From Actinomycetota bacterium (lineage in GTDB: Bacteria > Actinomycetota > Actinomycetes > Nanopelagicales > Nanopelagicaceae), in the NCBI GenBank assembly GCA_009699825.1, contig WLNM01000011.1, positions 1 to 17,644 on the forward strand: a stretch of DNA of 17,644 nucleotides. Reading direction: 5' to 3'. This document shows, piece after piece, positions 15,052 through 17,644 of the stretch. Both the position numbers and the translations under genes were made by a program. How positions within the stretch are numbered: the stretch's first letter is position 1; each line of letters starts with the position of its first letter. A model generated the notes under the pieces. It ran no database searches, had not been told where the DNA came from, and was given only the letters and a program-made list of their open reading frames with translations.

Positions 15052-16460
15052 TAACCAACAGCGCCTTCCATTTGAAGTTCAATCAAACGATTTAGTTCGA
15101 GTGCGTACTCCATTGGAAGTTCCCGAGCAATAGGTTCGATAAATCCACGAACAATCATTGCCATGGCTTCATCTTCTGTAAGACCACGTGACATCAGATA
15201 GAACAATTGATCATCGCTGATTTTTGAAACTGTGGCTTCGTGACCCATGGAAACATCATCTTCACGAACATCAACATATGGATATGTGTCAGAACGAGAA
15301 ATTGTGTCAACCAAAAGTGCATCGCACTTAACCGTGCTCTTTGAGTGATGTGCACCCTCTTGAATCTGTACTAAACCTCTATAAGAAGTTCGTCCGCCAC
15401 CACGAGCAACTGATTTGGAAATAACAGTTGACGATGTATATGGCGCAGCATGAACCATCTTTGCGCCAGAATCCTGGTGTTGTCCTTCTCCTGCAAATGC
15501 TAATGAAAGAGTCTCTCCCTTTGCATGTGGACCCATCAAGAATATCGCTGGATATTTCATGGTTACTTTCGAACCGATGTTTCCATCGACCCATTCCATG
15601 GTTGCACCTTCAGCACACGTTGCACGTTTGGTAACCAAATTATAAACGTTATTCGACCAGTTTTGAATTGTTGTATAACGAACTCGCGCACCCTTTTTAA
15701 CAATAATTTCAACTACTGCTGAGTGAAGTGAATCAGATTTATAAATTGGGGCAGTACATCCTTCAACATAATGGATGTATGAATCTTCATCCGCAATGAT
15801 CAATGTGCGTTCGAATTGACCCATATTCTCTGTATTGATGCGGAAATAAGCCTGCAAAGGTATCTCTACATGTACGCCTTTAGGGACATAAATAAATGAA
15901 CCACCAGACCATACAGATGTATTTAAGGCAGCAAATTTGTTATCGCCAACGGGAATTACTGTTCCGAAATACTCTTTAAACAATTCTGGATGCTCACGTA
16001 AGCCAGAGTCAGTATCTAGGAAAATCACACCTTGTGCTGCAAGATCTTCACGAATCGAGTGATAAACAACTTCAGATTCGTATTGAGCTGCAACGCCAGA
16101 AACCAAACGTTGTTTTTCTGCTTCTGGAATACCTAAACGATCGTAAGTATTCTTAATATCATCAGGTAGGTCTTCCCATGTTTGTGCTTGTTTTTCAGTA
16201 GAACGCACAAAGTATTTGATCGTGTCAAAGAAAATTCCTGAAAGATCTGAGCCCCATGTTGGCATCGGCTTTTTCTCAAATAGAGCTAATCCTTTAAGAC
16301 GCAGATCTAACATCCACTGTGGTTCAGACTTCTTAGCAGAAATATCTCGGACAACGTCCTCATTTATACCGCGTTTGGCATTGTCGCTGGTTTCGTTTTT
16401 ATCCGACCAGCCGTACTCGTAATTGCCAATACCGTCGAGTTCTGGATGCGCGATAGTCAT
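15051..16460 (-). CDS. sufB: SufB, Fe-S cluster assembly scaffold protein
   Basis: SufB is the main scaffold on which the nascent Fe-S cluster is built and receives sulfur from SufU. The 469-residue protein carries conserved stretches such as WSGGSFIYVPKGVHVEIPLQ (184-203), HYVEGCTAP (230-238) and HSKSTVKCDALL (372-383). In the last of these, C379 should correspond to the cluster-forming cysteine of E. coli SufB. H407-E408 (GHEATVSKISDDQLFYLMSRG) follows. No intein is present, unlike the SufB of several mycobacteria. The ATG overlaps the sufR stop as ATGA, and AAAGG lies 6 nt before it. The protein is intact and the call is secure. Confidence 0.97.
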   Translation of the reverse strand: MTIAHPELDGIGNYEYGWSDKNETSDNAKRGINEDVVRDISAKKSEPQWMLDLRLKGLALFEKKPMPTWGSDLSGIFFDTIKYFVRSTEKQAQTWEDLPDDIKNTYDRLGIPEAEKQRLVSGVAAQYESEVVYHSIREDLAAQGVIFLDTDSGLREHPELFKEYFGTVIPVGDNKFAALNTSVWSGGSFIYVPKGVHVEIPLQAYFRINTENMGQFERTLIIADEDSYIHYVEGCTAPIYKSDSLHSAVVEIIVKKGARVRYTTIQNWSNNVYNLVTKRATCAEGATMEWVDGNIGSKVTMKYPAIFLMGPHAKGETLSLAFAGEGQHQDSGAKMVHAAPYTSSTVISKSVARGGGRTSYRGLVQIQEGAHHSKSTVKCDALLVDTISRSDTYPYVDVREDDVSMGHEATVSKISDDQLFYLMSRGLTEDEAMAMIVRGFIEPIARELPMEYALELNRLIELQMEGAVG

Positions 16461-17140
16461 GAGCGACCTTTCTTAGTAGTTGGTGAAGCAACAATCTGTG
16501 GAACAAATGTCGTACACACTCCATCACCATGAGCAATGGTTGCTAATCGTTGAACATGGGTTCCGAGCAATTCAGAGAAAGCACGAGTTTCGGCTTCGCA
16601 TAATTGTGGAAACTCCGCTGCCACATGTGCGATTGGACAATGATGCTGACAAATTTCTTCACCGTGGGATTTCACTTCAACGCTGGCGGCGTAGCCTTGT
16701 TCGCTAAGAAATATTGCAAGCGCATCGCTCTTGTGAGATTTTTTCATTAATGCCGGTGCAGCTTTTTTAATGATGTCATTGGCGCGCGACTCTGCAAATG
16801 CTTTTATGCTCTGTTCTCCTATTTGCGAGGACATAAATTTCAAAGCTGCAACTGCTAAATCATCATATGAATGTTGAAATTTTTCTCGACCGTTATCAGT
16901 CATAACAAAAACTTTTGAAGGTCTGCCACGACCGCGTACCAGCGCGACATGGGGTTCACGCGCTTCTAATACTCCTTCGAAAACAAGTGCGTCCAAGTGA
17001 CGACGTATTCCTGCCGGAGTGAAACCCAGTTTTTCAGAGAGAGCAGCCGCCGTTGATGGACCGTTTTCCAGGATCTGACGAGCTACAACGTCACGAGTAC
17101 GAACGTCATCAGTAGGGGCTTCAGGAGCTGCTAATTTCAC
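16457..17140 (-). CDS. sufR: SufR, Fe-S-sensing transcriptional repressor of the suf operon
   Basis: SufR is a winged-helix repressor that holds a 4Fe-4S cluster and loosens control of suf when the cluster is lost. From the GTG at 17140 it has 227 residues. The winged helix spans about 15-80, with STAAALSEKLGFTPAGIRRH (29-48) as helix-turn-helix and RGRGRPSKVF in the wing. The cysteines C164, C168, C181 and C209 have the C-x3-C-x12-C-x27-C spacing I recall for mycobacterial SufR. I prefer GTG 17140 because family members start just before the RTR segment and CACAAT lies 6 nt upstream. A GTG at 17203 with a GGGGAG Shine-Dalgarno gives 248 residues and is a real alternative. The gene heads the suf operon and overlaps sufB by 4 nt. 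Confidence 0.92.
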   Translation of the reverse strand: MKLAAPEAPTDDVRTRDVVARQILENGPSTAAALSEKLGFTPAGIRRHLDALVFEGVLEAREPHVALVRGRGRPSKVFVMTDNGREKFQHSYDDLAVAALKFMSSQIGEQSIKAFAESRANDIIKKAAPALMKKSHKSDALAIFLSEQGYAASVEVKSHGEEICQHHCPIAHVAAEFPQLCEAETRAFSELLGTHVQRLATIAHGDGVCTTFVPQIVASPTTKKGRS

Positions 17141-17152
17141 AACACTATTGTG
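17138..17152. promoter_or_regulatory. Candidate SufR operator and sufR -10 region
   Basis: The perfect inverted repeat CACAA-N5-TTGTG covers the preferred sufR start codon and a CACAAT hexamer (17147-17152, minus strand) that lies 6 nt before that start. A repressor bound here would block its own promoter and so the whole suf operon. The layout resembles the inverted repeat with a 5-bp spacer described for mycobacterial SufR. Seen: the repeat and its position. Inferred: binding by SufR. If the 17203 start is used, the site would lie inside the gene. Confidence 0.5.
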
Positions 17153-17221
17153 TCTTAAATCAATGATTCTTACCACTCGAGGCGCAGGCGCAAATACCCT
17201 CACCTTGCTCCCCTGCCAATC

Positions 17222-17227
17222 TAGGCT
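17222..17227 (+). promoter_or_regulatory. Candidate -10 element of ctaA (TAGGCT)
   Basis: TAGGCT matches TANNNT and is followed by exactly 6 nt (AAGGCT) and the ATG at 17234, consistent with a leaderless mRNA. No clear -35 is seen. The promoter is divergent from sufR, with 93 bp between the preferred start codons. Confidence 0.55.
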
Positions 17228-17233
17228 AAGGCT

Positions 17234-17644
17234 ATGAGCGAATTTGCTGAAAAATGGTTGGTGGCGATTCTTCGGGTGCTCCTAATTTTCCAAACTGGAA
17301 TAGTTCTTACAGGCGGCGTTGTGCGTCTGACTGGTTCAGGATTGGGTTGTCCAACATGGCCCGAATGTACGGGCGATTCATATACGCCTATTCATGGACA
17401 AATTGAAGGATTTAAATCGTGGATTGAATTTGGAAATCGTTTACTCACTTTTGCACTCGTTCTAGCGTGTGCTCTTTCAATTCTTGCCGTCTTATTTAGT
17501 AAACGAAAAGATCTAAGACTTCTCGTACTAGGACAGTTTGCAGGTATTTTCGGACAAGCAGTTCTTGGTGGCATCACTGTTTTAACAAATCTAAATCCAT
17601 TACCAGTGGCTGGACATTTTATACTCTCAATTATTCTGATAGCA
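17234..17644 (+). CDS. ctaA: Heme A synthase, COX15/CtaA family, N-terminal 137 residues (cut by window edge)
   Basis: CtaA converts heme O to heme A in the cytoplasmic membrane for aa3-type cytochrome oxidase. My translation begins MSEFAEKWLVAILRVLLIFQ and contains the family signatures TGGVVRLTGSGLGCPTWPEC (with its cysteine pair), IEFGNRLLTFALVLA, GQAVLGGITVLTNLNP and the heme-ligand region VAGHFILS. Hydrophobic segments at about 9-28, 69-88 and 95-115 fit membrane helices. The frame is open to the last base, so the C-terminal half lies outside. It is divergent from sufR. Together with the SURF1 gene it points to an aa3-type oxidase in this organism. Confidence 0.94.
   Translation, partial: MSEFAEKWLVAILRVLLIFQTGIVLTGGVVRLTGSGLGCPTWPECTGDSYTPIHGQIEGFKSWIEFGNRLLTFALVLACALSILAVLFSKRKDLRLLVLGQFAGIFGQAVLGGITVLTNLNPLPVAGHFILSIILIA

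Noticed and set aside
15051..16460. Possible intein in SufB, as in some mycobacteria
   Set aside because: The protein is 469 residues and the conserved scaffold sequence runs without interruption.
17141..17203. 21-residue extension of SufR from the GTG at 17203
   Set aside because: It has a fair Shine-Dalgarno, but it would run through the operator-like palindrome and is not expected in the family. It is kept only as an alternative start.
1..17644. Mobile elements, CRISPR arrays, tRNA or rRNA genes, or a novel defence-like system
   Set aside because: No direct-repeat array, transposase, integrase, cloverleaf or rRNA sequence was seen; genes fill nearly all of the window and belong to known housekeeping families.

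Overview
The window looks like core chromosome from a moderately AT-rich actinobacterium, most likely a streamlined freshwater type such as the acI (Nanopelagicales/Planktophila-like) lineage. The clues are an InhA-like enoyl-ACP reductase directly behind fabG, a DUF3099 membrane protein (an actinobacterial family), the gene order infC-rpmI-rplT-tsnR-pheS-pheT-argC, a sufR-led sufBDCSUT operon, very short intergenic gaps and many 1-8 nt gene overlaps. The lineage is inferred from gene content and base composition; no database search was run.

Layout by region. (1) 1-693, minus: start of argC, cut by the window edge, behind a 47-bp gap that holds a candidate ARG operator. (2) 741-6216, minus: translation operon infC, rpmI, rplT, tsnR-like methyltransferase, pheS, pheT. 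infC has no usable ATG, GTG or TTG start; homology and a perfectly placed Shine-Dalgarno point to an AUC start at 6216. Its 217-bp leader is structured. (3) 6434-7912, minus: fabG-fabI, the two reductases of the FAS-II elongation cycle. (4) 7991-8973, plus: DUF3099 protein and a SURF1 family protein. (5) 8932-17140, minus: Fe-S assembly operon sufR-sufB-sufD-Rieske-sufC-sufS-sufU-sufT, followed 3 bp later by an ABC exporter whose 3' end overlaps SURF1 by 42 bp tail to tail. (6) 17234-end, plus: start of ctaA (heme A synthase), divergent from sufR.

How the genes work together. SufS takes sulfur from cysteine, SufU relays it, SufBCD builds the Fe-S cluster, SufT helps maturation, and SufR, itself an Fe-S sensor, represses the operon through a palindrome over its own start. 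SURF1 and CtaA both serve the aa3-type cytochrome oxidase (assembly and heme A supply), so respiration genes flank the Fe-S operon on both sides. The infC operon supplies initiation factor, two 50S proteins, a SpoU-type rRNA methyltransferase and phenylalanyl-tRNA synthetase.

The most striking sequence pattern is in promoter and start structure. Five operon-head genes (argC, fabG, DUF3099, SURF1, ctaA) have a TANNNT hexamer followed by exactly 6 nt and then the start codon, the signature of leaderless transcripts; sufR fits the same spacing with CACAAT. infC is the exception, with a long leader, strong SD and AUC start. I found no mobile element, CRISPR array, tRNA, rRNA or clearly novel multi-gene system; the region is mostly housekeeping with interesting regulation.
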